DNA from: Holophagales bacterium
GTDB lineage: Bacteria; Acidobacteriota; Thermoanaerobaculia; UBA5066
Length of the DNA stretch: 64,000 nt
NCBI GenBank assembly: GCA_016716705.1
Contig: JADJVF010000019.1
Location: forward strand, 37,761 to 101,760
Reading direction: 5' to 3'
Shown here: positions 28,948 through 38,922 of the stretch, in pieces
How positions within the stretch are numbered: position 1 is the first letter of the stretch
Layout: every line of letters begins with the position of its first letter
Notes under the pieces: model-generated
Database searches by the model: none
Seen by the model: the letters and a program-made list of their open reading frames with translations, nothing else
Told to the model about the DNA's origin: nothing
Position numbers and translations under genes: made by a program

Positions 28948-29786
28948 AACACGATCACCGACACTTCGGCGGTCTTCGAGCCGCAGGCCGCGCGTATGGT
29001 GGCCGAGCCGGGCCCGATCGCCAGGACCGTTCCGCCCGAGCAGGTGGCCACCATCGGGTCCGAGGAGGTCCAGGTCGCGCCCACATCGGGGATCGGAGCA
29101 CCCTGGGGATCGCGGGCAACGAGGTCGACCTTTCCCAGCTCGCCCACCTTGAGCGGTATGTTGAGAGGAGCGGCCTCGAGCGTCTCGATGGTGCGGAAGA
29201 CGACGACGATGTCGGCCGCGCCGGAGACGTCGCCCACGGTGGCCTTCACGTTGACCTTCCCTTCGCCCACGGACGTCACGATGCCCGAGGGGTCGACCGT
29301 CGCGACCGTCGGAGCGGAGGAGGTCCACTCCGCCTTCGACTCGACCACCTCTCCGGTGCTCTTCTTCACCTCGAGCGCGAGGGGGAACGTCGATCCGGCG
29401 GGACCGGCGAGCGTCGTTCGCGAGGGAAAGACGTTCACCAGGCCGATGTCGAGGACCTCGAGCGCGACGACGGCCTCGAGAGGCGGGTCGCCGAGCCGGG
29501 CCGTGATCTTCGCCTTCCCCTCGCCGACGGTCTTCACGGAGCCCGTCTGCCCGTTGACGGTCGCGACCTTCGGGTTCGAAGACTCCCAGGTCACCATCTT
29601 TCCGGGGACGATCTCCCCCTTCTTGTCGACGACGTCGCCACCGACCGAGACGACACGGCCGAGTCCGTAGACCTTCAGCTTCGTGTTCTTGAGGCGGATC
29701 TCGGTGGGCTTCTGCCCGCAGGCGAGGACGAGGGCGGCGGCGAGGAGGAGCGCCACGCCGGGGAGGACACGCGTGAAGCGGTTCAT
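28944..29786 (-). CDS. Lipoprotein with bacterial Ig-like (Big_2) repeats
   Basis: 280 residues. A lipoprotein signal ends in LVLACG (lipobox), followed by three Ig-like repeats with the typical ending pattern (TWESSNPKVATVNGQTGSVKTVGEGKAKITA; EWTSSAPTVATVDPSGIVTSVGEGKVNVKA; TWTSSDPMVATC...). It probably sits on the outer membrane or in the periplasm as an adhesion or structural module. It starts 12 bases after the mtgA stop and its TGA overlaps the TTG start of the next gene. Confidence 0.85.
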   Translation of the reverse strand: MNRFTRVLPGVALLLAAALVLACGQKPTEIRLKNTKLKVYGLGRVVSVGGDVVDKKGEIVPGKMVTWESSNPKVATVNGQTGSVKTVGEGKAKITARLGDPPLEAVVALEVLDIGLVNVFPSRTTLAGPAGSTFPLALEVKKSTGEVVESKAEWTSSAPTVATVDPSGIVTSVGEGKVNVKATVGDVSGAADIVVVFRTIETLEAAPLNIPLKVGELGKVDLVARDPQGAPIPDVGATWTSSDPMVATCSGGTVLAIGPGSATIRAACGSKTAEVSVIVF

Positions 29787-29798
29787 TTCGTCGGAATT

Positions 29799-30548
29799 TT
29801 ACCGCGCGTCCCCGTTCTCGGCCTCATCGAGCAGGAGCGGCTGGAAGTCGCCCGCCCTCGCCATGCGCGAGAGGATCCGGGCGGCACGCCGGTCGTGCCT
29901 CCCGGGGCTGCGCAGGAAGAGGCGTGGGGCCGGGATCATCGCCGCGAGCCACGCCGCCTGCGACCGCGTGAGCGCCGAGGCGGGGACCCCGAAGTACTTC
30001 CGGGCCGCCGCCTCGCACCCGTAGACCCTCTCGCCCCACTCGATCGCGGAGAGGTAGTGGACGAGGATCGTCCGCTTTGGGAGGAGCAGCTCCATCGTCA
30101 GCGCGATCGCCGCCTCCCGCCCCTTCCTCACCCAGCCCCGGTCGGGGGAGAGCCAGAGGTTCTTGGCGAGCTGCTGGGTGATCGTCGACGCTCCCAGCGG
30201 CCTCCGCTTCGGGTAGCGCCGGTTCCTCGCCCGGGCGGCTTTCACCGCGTCCCAGTCGATCCCGTGGTGCTCGAAGAACCGGGCGTCCTCGGCGACGAGG
30301 ACGGCCGTGACGAGGTGGGGCGAGACCTTCTCGAGGGGGACCGGGCGGCGGTCGATCCGGCCGTCCTTCCCGGCGCCGATGAGGAGCTCCCTCCTCGCCT
30401 CCAGGAAGGCGGTCGTCGAGGGCGGGGAATACCGCAGCGCCACGATGCGCGGCACCGGGATGACGACCACGAAGAGGAGGACGAAGAGCCCCGCGGCTAC
30501 GGCGAAGAGGAGCCTCGCCCGTGGCGAGGCTCCCCGGAGGCGGCTCAT
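29799..30548 (-). CDS. mtgA: Monofunctional biosynthetic peptidoglycan transglycosylase
   Basis: 249 residues: one N-terminal membrane helix (about 12-32), then a GT51 domain. The catalytic Glu is in VAEDARFFEHHGIDW, with the substrate motifs GASTITQQLAKNL and KRTILVHYLSAIEWG. It polymerises lipid II glycan strands outside the inner membrane and has no transpeptidase domain. It heads a string mtgA, Ig-lipoprotein, MEMO, glgA with tiny gaps or overlaps. Confidence 0.92.
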   Translation of the reverse strand: MSRLRGASPRARLLFAVAAGLFVLLFVVVIPVPRIVALRYSPPSTTAFLEARRELLIGAGKDGRIDRRPVPLEKVSPHLVTAVLVAEDARFFEHHGIDWDAVKAARARNRRYPKRRPLGASTITQQLAKNLWLSPDRGWVRKGREAAIALTMELLLPKRTILVHYLSAIEWGERVYGCEAAARKYFGVPASALTRSQAAWLAAMIPAPRLFLRSPGRHDRRAARILSRMARAGDFQPLLLDEAENGDAR

Positions 30549-30567
30549 GAAGGGGCGGGACTCCCCG

Positions 30568-31911
30568 TCAGCCGAGGACCTCGGCGAGCGTGGCGCGAAG
30601 CCGCTGGACGCCGAGGAGGGCCTCGTCCCTGCCGAGCGTCAGCGCCGGCCGAAGGCGGATGGCGTTCTCGCCGGACGCGAGCCCCATGACGTTGTGCTTC
30701 TGGAGCCAGGTCGAGAGGACTTTTCCCCGGGTGGCGCCGTCTGGGAGGTCGAAGGCGAGGAAGAGCCCCTTCCCGCGGACGTTCCCCATCTTCCCGGGGA
30801 ACTCCCGCGCGAGCTCCTGGAGCCTCTCCATGAGGAACTCGCCGACGACGCGGGCGTTTTCGACGAGCTGCTCCTCCTCGATGATCTCCAGGTACTTCCG
30901 GGCCCTCACCATGTCGACGAGGTTGCCCCCCCAGGTCGAGTTGATCCGGGACGAGACCGTGAAGACGTTCTCGCTCTCGTCGAAGATCCTCTCGTTCGAG
31001 GCGAAGCCGCAGACCTGCATCTTCTTGCCGAAGGCGAAGAGGTCGGGCTCGACGCCGACCGTCTGGAAACCCCACATCCGGCCGGTGAGGCCGATGCCGG
31101 TCTGCACCTCGTCGAGGATGAGGAGCATCTCGTTCTCGTCGCAGAGCTGCCTCAGCGCGGCGAGGAACTCGGTGCGGAAGTGGTTGTCGCCCCCCTCGGC
31201 CTGGATCGGCTCGATGATCAGGGCCGCCACGTCGTCGCGGTTGTCGACGAGGGCCTGCTTCACCTGGGCGAGCGCGAGCGCCTCGACCTTCTTCACCCGC
31301 TCGACCTCGGCCTCGTCGACGGGGAACCTCAGCTTCGGGTTGACGATGCGCGGCCACGGGAACTTCGGGAAGTACATCGTCTTCCGCGGGTCGGCGGTGT
31401 TCGTCAGCGAGAGGGTGTAGCCGGTCCGACCGTGGAAGGCCTGCTCGAAGTGGATGATCTGGTGCCCCACCTCGCGCCGGTAGCCCTTCCGGAAGTTCTT
31501 CCTCACCTTCCAGTCGAAGGCGGTCTTCAGCGCGTTCTCGACGCCGACCGAGCCCCCCTCGACGAAGAAGAGGTGGGAGGCGTGGCTCGGCGGGACGGCG
31601 ACGCGCGCGAAGGTCTCGACGAACCGGGCCATCTCCTGCGTGTAGATGTCGCTGTTGGCGGGCTTGGTGAGGGCGGCCCGCTGCAGCTCCTCGAGGAAGG
31701 CGGGCTCCTTCAGCTTCGGGTGGTTGTAGCCGATGGGCACCGTCGCGAAGTGCGAGAAGAGGTCGAGGACCTCGACGCCGTGGAGGCTGTCGTAGATGAC
31801 GCTTCCGTGGGAACGGTCGAGGTCCATGACGACGTGGTAGCCGTCGACGAGCATGTGACGGCCGAGCGCGTCGAGAACGTTCTCCGGGGCGATCCGGGTG
31901 GTGGTCGACAT
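30568..31911 (-). CDS. lat: L-lysine 6-transaminase
   Basis: A 447-residue class III PLP aminotransferase that moves the epsilon-amino group of lysine to 2-oxoglutarate, giving 2-aminoadipate semialdehyde. The PLP lysine lies in FAFGKKMQVCGF; other features are ILDEVQTGIGLTG, FVEGGSVGVENALK and the lat-specific DLFSHFATVPIGYNHP. ATG 31911 follows GGGGAG. It stands alone between the Bat operon and mtgA; no semialdehyde dehydrogenase is adjacent. The physiological role could be lysine catabolism or osmolyte supply. Confidence 0.88.
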   Translation of the reverse strand: MSTTTRIAPENVLDALGRHMLVDGYHVVMDLDRSHGSVIYDSLHGVEVLDLFSHFATVPIGYNHPKLKEPAFLEELQRAALTKPANSDIYTQEMARFVETFARVAVPPSHASHLFFVEGGSVGVENALKTAFDWKVRKNFRKGYRREVGHQIIHFEQAFHGRTGYTLSLTNTADPRKTMYFPKFPWPRIVNPKLRFPVDEAEVERVKKVEALALAQVKQALVDNRDDVAALIIEPIQAEGGDNHFRTEFLAALRQLCDENEMLLILDEVQTGIGLTGRMWGFQTVGVEPDLFAFGKKMQVCGFASNERIFDESENVFTVSSRINSTWGGNLVDMVRARKYLEIIEEEQLVENARVVGEFLMERLQELAREFPGKMGNVRGKGLFLAFDLPDGATRGKVLSTWLQKHNVMGLASGENAIRLRPALTLGRDEALLGVQRLRATLAEVLG

Positions 31912-31993
31912 GGCTTCTCCCCCGCATTGCACCTTCCTGGCGAGGCGCAAAGGGGCATGTTAGCAGGGGCGAGGAGGGCCCGGCCCGGAGCGG

Positions 31994-33145
31994 TCAGGAC
32001 TTCAGGAGGACGCTCGAGAAAGAGGGCGGCCCGCCCTCGCGGCGGGCGGTGACGACGCAGTTCTTTCCCTGGTCCTTCGCGAGGTAGAGGGCCGCGTCGG
32101 CCTTCTTCAGGAGCTCGTTCTTCTGCTCGCTCGGCGGGCGCCCCGGCGTGCAGTGCCGGCGGTAGGACGCGACGCCGAGCGACATCGTGATGACGCCCTT
32201 CAGCTTGAGCGCAGGCTCCCCGGGCCCGATCGCCATCGGAAGGAACGTCCAGTCCTGGATCGCGGCGCGGATCCGCTCCGCGACCTCCGCTCCCTGTGCG
32301 AGGTTGCAGTCGAGGAGGATCACGGTGAACTCGTCCCCGCCGTAGCGGCAGGGGAGCGAGGTCGTCGCGGCGAGCTGGCGCTGGAGGACGAACGCGACTT
32401 CCCTGAGGATCTGGCTCCCGGCCAGGTGCCCGTGCTCGTCGTTGACGGCCTTCAGGTGGTCGCAGTCGAGGAAGAGGAGCGTGAGGTCCCCGTCGGCCCC
32501 GCCGGCGAGCCGGTCGATCTCCTGCTGGAGCTTCTTGTGGAAGTAGCGGTCGTTGTAGAGCGCGGTGAGCGAGTCGCGCCGCGCCACCTCGCGGGCGCGC
32601 CGCTCGTCGAGGAGATTCTGCAGGGCGAGGGAGAGGGTGTCTCCGAAGAGGGCCATGAGCCGCTCGTCCCGTTCGTCGAAGCCCCCTCCCCGCTGGTTGA
32701 CCAGTACGAGGGAGCCGCAGACGTGGGACTCGATGACGACCGGAACGCCGAGGGCCGACCTCACCGGCGAGGCGAAGACCCCGTCGGCTTCGAGCGAGAG
32801 GGCTCGCGCTCCCTTGACCTCGTTCACGGCCGTTCGCTCGCCGCGCGCGTAGGTGAACCCCGCGATCCCGTCGACGGGCCGTACGCTCAAGCCGACGGCG
32901 GTCTCGCGAAACTCGCCGGCGGTGGCGATCACGGTCAGCTCGTTGCGGGAACGGTCGTCTTCCTTGGCGATGGGGTCGTCGAGGAGGAGGACGGCCGCCT
33001 CGGCCGGGACGAAGTCGAGCGCCTTCTTCACGAGCGTCATGAGAAACCGCTCGGGCGCGGTGCCGCTCGTCTCGTCGAGGAGGCGATGGCGCTCCATGAA
33101 GCGGGCGAGCCTCGCCGGCGCGAGAACCCGGGACGGGACTGTCAC
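31994..33145 (-). CDS. GAF-GGDEF diguanylate cyclase
   Basis: 383 residues, soluble. A GAF domain covers about 20-190 (SVRPVDGIAGFTYARGERTAV). The cyclase domain covers about 200-370 with DSLTALYNDRYF, LLFLDCDHLKAVND and the intact active-site RYGGDEF. No RxxD inhibitory site stands five residues upstream (LPCRYGGDEF), so product feedback is unlikely. It makes c-di-GMP, the opposite of the two HD-GYP proteins at 19-26 kb. GTG 33145 lies nine bases after the BatD stop, so it appears to be the last gene of the MoxR-Bat operon. Confidence 0.88.
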   Translation of the reverse strand: MTVPSRVLAPARLARFMERHRLLDETSGTAPERFLMTLVKKALDFVPAEAAVLLLDDPIAKEDDRSRNELTVIATAGEFRETAVGLSVRPVDGIAGFTYARGERTAVNEVKGARALSLEADGVFASPVRSALGVPVVIESHVCGSLVLVNQRGGGFDERDERLMALFGDTLSLALQNLLDERRAREVARRDSLTALYNDRYFHKKLQQEIDRLAGGADGDLTLLFLDCDHLKAVNDEHGHLAGSQILREVAFVLQRQLAATTSLPCRYGGDEFTVILLDCNLAQGAEVAERIRAAIQDWTFLPMAIGPGEPALKLKGVITMSLGVASYRRHCTPGRPPSEQKNELLKKADAALYLAKDQGKNCVVTARREGGPPSFSSVLLKS

Positions 33146-33154
33146 GTCCTGATT

Positions 33155-35008
33155 CTAGGCGCGTCCCGTTGGTCGGACCCTGCCGAGGACGGACCGGGTC
33201 TTCTCGCGGAGCCGGGTGATCTCGTCCGCGTAGTCCCCGAGCTGGGGGGCGAACCGAAGGAAATCCGCCTGGGAAAGGAGCTGCCGGAGCTCTTCCCGGA
33301 GCGCCGGGGGAACGCCGCGGTCGGCGAGCTCGTCGAGGAGGGCGGAGACCGGGGCCGTCTCGGAGGCCCGGTCCGGCGGGCGAGGTGCTCGCGGATCGCC
33401 CGTTCGACCCTCGCCACGGCCCTCTCCTTGGTCTCGCCCGGCTCGGCGACGAGGAGCGCGCCCACGGAGCCGAGGGCGTGAGCCCGGCGCCGGAGGGCCC
33501 AGACCGTGCCGGCGGCTGCGACGAGGAGTGCGGGCGCGGCGATGAGTGCCCAGAGGGGAACGGCGATCGTCGCCTGCGCGAGGTCGCGGGCCGAGGGGAA
33601 TGGAGTGGGAGTGGGCGGGGCGCCGGGGAGACTGGTCGACGCCTCGGAGCCGTTCCCGGCCGCGGCCGGAACCGCTGCGTTCGTTCCCGCGGACGCGGCG
33701 GCCAGCGGGGCGGCGGCTTCGACCGCGAGGGTGATCGGCTCGCTGCGCTTCACGACGAGCTTCTTCTCTGCGGTGTCGAAGACCTCGAAGGAAACAGGAG
33801 GGATGACGAGCTTTCCGGGATCGGCGGGGACGATGACGAAGTCCCATTCGGCGCTCGTCCCCCCTTTCGCAGCCCCACGGGCGGGGAGGGTGCGGGAGGA
33901 GGGAGGGTAGACCTTGACTCCCGGTATCGAGAGTTGAGGCATGTCCGTCGCGGTCCTGAGGTTGCCGCTGCCCGCGAGGCGGACCTTGAGCGTGACCGCC
34001 TCGCCGGCAGGAATGCTCCTGCGGTCGACGGTCGTGGTGACGCCGAACTGCCCGACGGGGCCCTTGAAGTCGGGGCGTCCCGGGATCGGAAGGATCTTCA
34101 GGGACAGCGCCTTCGTCTCCCGCTCGAGAACGCGCGGCCGGAGCATCGCGAACGGGTCGCCGAAGGGGTCCATGGCGACGCGGACCCCGATCCGGATCTT
34201 CGCGGGAGGGATCGTCACCGTCCCGGGGGTGAGGCCGGAGACGGCCTTCTTCAGAACGGTGAAGCGGGCGACCGGGCGTCCTTCCCAGGTGTCCCGCCGC
34301 GGTGTCGGGCGCTCGGGCCGCTCGAGGTCCTCGGCCCAGAGTCCGGGGAACTGGGGCGCCTCGACGTATTCGATTCCCTGGACCTCGGCCTGCGTCACGA
34401 GCTCGTAGGTGATCGTCACTTCCTCGCCGACGAAGGACGCGTCCTTGCTCGGCGTCGCCACGAAGGCGAGGATCGGTTCCTCCGCGGGGAAGCTGCGCTC
34501 GGCCCCGGCGCGCCGGGTTCCGGGTCTCGGAGCCGTCCTGCCGAAGGGATCCTCTTCGGGGGTCGCGGGGCCCGGACCGGCGCCGGACGAACGGCGCGCC
34601 GTGCCGACCTCCAGGAGGTAGGCGCCGGCCTTGACGTCCTTGTCGCCGACCTTGAACGTCGTCTCGCCCACCTCGGCCGGGCCGGTCCCTGCGGGCCGGA
34701 GGAACCAGGTGAGGCTCGCCTGGCGGGAGAGCTGGCCGTTGATGAAGCTGATCTGCGTGGAGGTGTTCGGTCCGCCGACGACCACGAGGTTCTTCAGCGG
34801 CAGCTCGGCCGGCGCCCGGAGGCTCCCTCCGACGCCGGGTCCGGTGAAGGAGTAGGTCAGGCGGACGATGTCGTCGGAGGCGGGCCGGGGGTTGTCGACG
34901 AGGACCCGGACCTCGGGCTCCTCCTGCACGGCGGAAAGCGGGGCCGCCAGGAGCGAGAGGAGGGCGGCGACGAGGAGCGTCGCTGCCCGGAGCGGGTTCG
35001 CGCCTCAC
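33155..35008 (-). CDS. batD: BatD-like oxygen-tolerance protein (frameshifted)
   Basis: About 617 residues. An exported protein with Ig-like BatD repeats (SFVGEEVTITYELVT, RSIPAGEAVTLKVRLAGSGNL) and one C-terminal membrane helix (about VPLWALIAAPALLVAAAG), then a cytoplasmic tail. The frame changes near 33385; the true end is DELADRG...RVRPTGRA. The signal peptide AATLLVAALLSLLAAPLSA has no start codon in its own frame. GTG 35008, overlapping the previous TGA, gives VRREPAP and joins it with one indel near 34988. BatD scaffolds the VWA proteins in the membrane. Confidence 0.75.
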   Translation of the reverse strand: MRREPAPGSDAPRRRPPLAPGGPAFRRAGGARGPGPRRQPPARLRRHRPPDLLLHRTRRRREPPGAGRAAAEEPRGRRRTEHLHADQLHQRPALPPGEPHLVPPARRDRPGRGGRDDVQGRRQGRQGRRLPPGGRHGAPFVRRRSGPRDPRRGSLRQDGSETRNPARRGRAQLPRGGTDPRLRGDAEQGRVLRRRGSDDHLRARDAGRGPGNRIRRGAPVPRTLGRGPRAARAPDTAAGHLGRTPGRPLHRSEEGRLRPHPRDGDDPSREDPDRGPRRHGPLRRPVRDAPAARSRAGDEGAVPEDPSDPGTPRLQGPRRAVRRHHDRRPQEHSCRRGGHAQGPPRGQRQPQDRDGHASTLDTGSQGLPSLLPHPPRPWGCERGDERRMGLRHRPRRSRKARHPSCFLRGLRHRREEARREAQRADHPRGRSRRPAGRRVRGNERSGSGRGRERLRGVDQSPRRPAHSHSIPLGPRPRAGDDRRSPLGTHRRARTPRRSRRHGLGPPAPGSRPRLRGRAPRRRAGRDQGEGRGEGRTGDPRAPRPPDRASETAPVSALLDELADRGVPPALREELRQLLSQADFLRFAPQLGDYADEITRLREKTRSVLGRVRPTGRA

Positions 35009-36789
35009 CAGTCTCTCCCGGCGCGCCGCTGCTTCTTCTGCTCGGCGACCTTCTTCCGCTGCTCTTCGAGGTCGTTGCGGGCGATGGCCTGGAGGAGCTG
35101 CTCGGCCTTGTCGCGGCTCATCTTCGCCTTCTTCTCGAAATCGTCCTTCTTCGGCGGCGGCGGCGGGCCGCCCTTCTGCTGCTGTTTCTGCTGTTGCTGC
35201 TGCTTCTTCTGCTGGTCGAGCCGCCGGAGGGCGAGCTCGTAGTTCCAGGCCGCGTCGGCCTCGCCGGGGCGCGCCCGGAGCGCGTCGCGGTAGGCGGCCG
35301 CAGCGGCCTCCCACTGCTTGCCCGAGAGGAGGACGTTGCCGGAGTTGAAGGAGGCGTCGGCGGCGAGATCGCCGCGCGAGGCCCCCTTCGCCTTCTTCAG
35401 TGCCGCGAGGGCTTCCTCGCCGCGTCCCGCCGCCGACAGGGCCGTGCCGAGGTTGTAGGCGCCCGCAGGGTCCTTCGGGGCGAGGGCCGCTTCCCGCGCG
35501 AAGCGGGAGACGGCCTCGTCCACGCGTTTCTCCTCGAGGGCCTTCTTCCCTGCGATCGCCTCGCCACGAGCCGTGGTGAAGGGGGGGCGCGACAGGATCC
35601 GCTCCTTCAGGGAGGACGGTGCGGGAGAGGTCGCCGGAGTCGACGAGGGAGGGGCGAGGCCGAGGCCGGGACAGGGGCGCCCGCAGGAGGGCACCGTCTG
35701 CCCGAGGAGCGGAGCCGGATGGCCGACCAGCACGAGAGCGACGAGGGCGACCAGGGCCGCGGCGGCCTTCCGGGGCCGACGGACGAGGAAGCCGAGCGGT
35801 CCGACGAGGAGCAGCGCGAGGGCGGCGACGGCGACGCCGAGCGGAAGCTGGAACCGCTCGTGACGGTTCGTGCCGACGGACTCCGAGAGCGGGCGGCGCG
35901 CGGCCTTGTCGACCTCGCGGGCGACGCCGTCGAGGTCGGTCCGGCCGGGCTGGACGACGCTGTAGCTGCCTCCCGTCTCCGCCGCGAGGCGTCGCAGGAG
36001 CGCGGGGTCGGGACGAGACAGGACGGGCGCCCCGTCTTCCGACTTGAAGCCGGTGGGCCTGCCGGAGAGGTCGACCTCCGGGACGGGCGCGCCACGTCCC
36101 TCGGCCCCGACGAAGACGGCGTGGACGACGATTCCCTCTCCCTTGGCTTTCGCGATCGCTTCGTCGACGCCCCCTTCGAGGTCCTCGCCGTCGGAGAGGA
36201 CGACGACCTGTCGTCCGGCCGACGTGCCGGGGGGCATCAGCTCGGCGGCCGCGGCGAGCCCGGCCGCGAGCGAGGTGCCCGGAAGCGTGCCGATTCCCGG
36301 CTCGAGAGCCTCGAGGAAAAGAGCCACGGCGGCGGAGTCGAGCGTGAGGGGGACGAGGACCTGCGCTTCCCCTTCGCACCCGACGAGGGCGAGGCGGTCG
36401 CCCGGAAGCTTCTCGACGAGGGAGAGCGCCGCCTGCCGCGCGAGGACGAAGCGCGACGGGGTGACGTCGGTCGCGCGCATGGAGGCGGAGGTGTCGAGGA
36501 CGATCGCGACGTCGGCCCCGCGGCGCTCCACCGTCTCCGTGACGAGGCCCCAGCGGGGACGCGCGAGGGCGAGTCCCGTGCCGAGGACGACGATCACCGC
36601 GAGGGCCGCCGCAATCGGAGTCCAGCGGTCGCGCGAGAGGAGCCCCGCCTTTTCCGCGAGGGCGGGGGCGACGAGACCCTCTCTCCGGCTGCGGGCCCGG
36701 CGGGCCGATAGCCACGCGGCGACGATGGCGAGGATCGCGGAACCGAGCGTGGCGCCGACCCAGAAGGGAGAAAGAAAGAGGTCCTTCAT
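35005..36789 (-). CDS. BatB-BatC fusion: VWA domain plus TPR protein
   Basis: 594 residues. N-terminal membrane helices (residues 8-28 and 58-78) are followed by a von Willebrand A domain with the MIDAS motif DTSASMRATD, another helix pair (about 310-350), then about 150 residues of TPR repeats (AGAYNLGTALSAAGRGEEALAAL, ADAAWNYELALRRL). It ends in a very Gln/Lys/Pro-rich tail. BatB and BatC are separate genes in many bacteria, here joined in one frame. ATGA overlap with batA and GTGA overlap with batD keep the set coupled. Confidence 0.85.
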   Translation of the reverse strand: MKDLFLSPFWVGATLGSAILAIVAAWLSARRARSRREGLVAPALAEKAGLLSRDRWTPIAAALAVIVVLGTGLALARPRWGLVTETVERRGADVAIVLDTSASMRATDVTPSRFVLARQAALSLVEKLPGDRLALVGCEGEAQVLVPLTLDSAAVALFLEALEPGIGTLPGTSLAAGLAAAAELMPPGTSAGRQVVVLSDGEDLEGGVDEAIAKAKGEGIVVHAVFVGAEGRGAPVPEVDLSGRPTGFKSEDGAPVLSRPDPALLRRLAAETGGSYSVVQPGRTDLDGVAREVDKAARRPLSESVGTNRHERFQLPLGVAVAALALLLVGPLGFLVRRPRKAAAALVALVALVLVGHPAPLLGQTVPSCGRPCPGLGLAPPSSTPATSPAPSSLKERILSRPPFTTARGEAIAGKKALEEKRVDEAVSRFAREAALAPKDPAGAYNLGTALSAAGRGEEALAALKKAKGASRGDLAADASFNSGNVLLSGKQWEAAAAAYRDALRARPGEADAAWNYELALRRLDQQKKQQQQQKQQQKGGPPPPPKKDDFEKKAKMSRDKAEQLLQAIARNDLEEQRKKVAEQKKQRRAGRDW

Positions 36790-37839
36790 CGCGGCGCTAC
36801 CGGGAAGGCGAAGAGCGCGAGACCGGCGGCCAGCGCGAGCACGCCGGCCGCGGGGACCGCGACGCGGGGGAACGTCTCGCGCCAGCGCGTGTAGGTCGTC
36901 GTCTTCACCTCGGTCTTCTCGAGGCGGTCGATCTCGGCGTAGGTCTGCGCGAGGCCGGCGGGGTCGGTGGCGCGGAAGTAGCGCCCACCCGTCGTCTCGG
37001 CGATTCGGCCGAGGAGCTTCTCGTCGACGTCGACCTGGGCCATGACCCGCCGCTCGACGACCTGCCCCGTCTCCGGGTCGCGGACCGGCACCGGGATCTC
37101 CACGGGGCCGCCGGCCGTGCCGACGCCGACCGTGTAGACGCGGATTCCGAGCCCCTTCGCGACGTTCGCGGCCGTGTCGGGGTCGATCTCTCCCGCGTTG
37201 TTCCCGCCGTCGGTCACGAGGACGACGACTTTCGACTTCGCCTTCGAGGCGCCGAGCCGCGCGAGCGAGTTCCCGAGCGCCATGCCGATCGCCGTCCCGT
37301 CTCCCTGGTCGCCGAGCTTCAGCTCCGCGAGGCGCGTCAGGAGCATCGCCCGGTCGGTCGTCAGCGGGACGACCGTCCGCGACCGGCCGGCGAAGGCGAT
37401 GAGGCCGAGGCGATCCTGCGGGCGGCCCTCGACGAAAGTGCGCGTGGCGGCCTTCGCGACGAAGAACCGGTTCTTCGGCTTGAAGTCCTCCGCGGCCATC
37501 GAGCCCGAGGCGTCGAGCGCGACGACGATGTCGACGCCCTCGGTCCACGACTCGGTCCGCTCGAGGCCGACGCGCGGCCGGGCGAGGGCGACGACGAGCC
37601 CGGCGAAGCCGAGGCAGCCGAGGACGAACGGGACGTGCCGGAACCTCACGCGCCAGCCCGGCCTCACGCGCGCCACGAAGGCGAGCGTCGGGACGACGAG
37701 GGCGGAGTCTCCCCGCTGCTCACGGACGATCCGAAGGGCGATGGCGATCGGGATGGCGACGAGGAACAGGAGGAAGAGCGGGTCGCGGAAGGAGAGCCCG
37801 GGCGGGAAGAGCGAGGCGGAAGAGCCGCCGGCGGCTCAT
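36786..37839 (-). CDS. batA: BatA-like VWA domain protein (probable frameshift near start)
   Basis: About 350 residues. N-terminal membrane segment FRDPLFLLFLVAIPIAIAL, a second helix FVLGCLGFAGLVVALARP, a VWA domain with MIDAS DASGSMAAED and TDGGNNAGE, and a C-terminal helix. The hydrophobic N-terminus has no start codon in its frame. ATG 37839, overlapping the preceding TGA, begins MSRRRLFRLALPA and needs one indel near 37800 (a C/G run) to join it. From 37676 the frame is clean. Confidence 0.8.
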
Positions 37840-38922
37840 CGGCCGGCCCCTTCGGCGGCCGGCTTTCCTGCGCCTTTCCAGCGGCCTTTTCCGCCGCCTT
37901 CTCGGCCGCCGCCTGCGCGGCCATCCTCACGCGTCCCCACGCCAGGAGATGCCGGGCGTTCTCGAGGGAACGCGCGGCGTCCTCGCGGGTCGATTCCGCC
38001 CGGCCGAACTTCACCCGGTCGGCGCCGGTCAGGAGCTCCGGCAGCGCCACCTCGCGCGGCGGCTCGGCGCCGCTCTCCCGGAGGCGGCGGACCGTCTCGA
38101 ACGTCGTCCACTCCAGGACCGGCTGCCCGAGGTGGCGCTCGAGGAAGCGCTTCGCCGCGTGGGTCAGCTCCGTGTAGAAGGGGCGGGCGTCGCCGTCGAG
38201 CGACGCGGCCCGGGCGGCGAGGGATGCGAGCGCGGCCTCCAGCTCGACGTCGGGCGGCGGGGGGGGCGGAGCGCTCTCCTCGACGGTCGCACCCTTCTTC
38301 TTTCGCCGTTTCACGAGCCAGGTGACGAGGGCGGCGACGGCGAGGATCGCGGCGGCGATCGAGGCCCAGAACCAGGGGCTTCGCGCGGGAATGCGCACCG
38401 GCCGCTCGGGTTTCGGGGCGAGCTGCTCTGGCTCCTGGTCGGCCGGCAGGCGCGACGAGACGGTGAGCGTGATCTCGGGCGGGCGGACGACGGCCTTCGC
38501 CCCGTCGGGGCCCTCGTAGGAGAAGACGGGGCCGGGGACGCGCGTCTCGCCCGGGACGAAGGCGGCGAGCCTCACCGTCTGCCGCACGTCGACGAGGCCG
38601 TTCCCTTCGCCTTCTCCACGGCGGGAGGGGCCACCGGCTCGAAATCGAGGACGAAGCCCGCGGTGGCGGACTGGCCCTCGGGCCGGGCGGGGGAGACGAG
38701 GGACTCGAGCTTCAGCGTGGCCCCTTCCGGGATCCGTGCGGAGTAGACGACCGTCACCCTCTCGCCGACGGCCACCGTCGTCCGGTCGGCCGTCGACGTC
38801 ACCACGATCGGCGGCGGGATCGTCGCGGGCAGGAGCCCGGCCCGGGGGTCCCCGGGCGCGGCGGACACGGCGATCGAAACGAGAGCCGGCGCCAGGAGGG
38901 ACGCGAGGAGGAGCCGCCTCAT
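37836..38922 (-). CDS. Membrane protein of the Bat operon, DUF4381-like (frameshifted)
   Basis: About 360 residues. Signal peptide (MRRLLLASLLAPALVSIAVSA), a BatD-like Ig domain (VGERVTVVYSARIPEGATL), one helix (SIAAAILAVAALVTWLV), then a cytoplasmic domain with FYTELTHAAKRFLERHLG and TTFETVRRL, as in DUF4381 proteins that sit between DUF58 and VWA genes. The frame changes near 38595 (KGTASS to VDVRQTVRLAAF). The Ala/Lys-rich tail must change frame again to reach the TGA at 37836 that overlaps the batA ATG. The exact end is therefore uncertain; its present frame runs to 37664. Confidence 0.65.

Noticed and set aside
30307..32052. A plus-strand frame opposite the lysine transaminase
   Set aside because: The minus strand encodes a complete PLP enzyme; the plus-strand peptide is low-complexity.
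33385..36711. A plus-strand open frame of over 1100 codons opposite batD and batB-C
   Set aside because: It is Arg/Gly/Glu-rich, has no family motif, and is the mirror of well-supported genes with MIDAS and TPR motifs. Long antisense frames are expected at this GC content.
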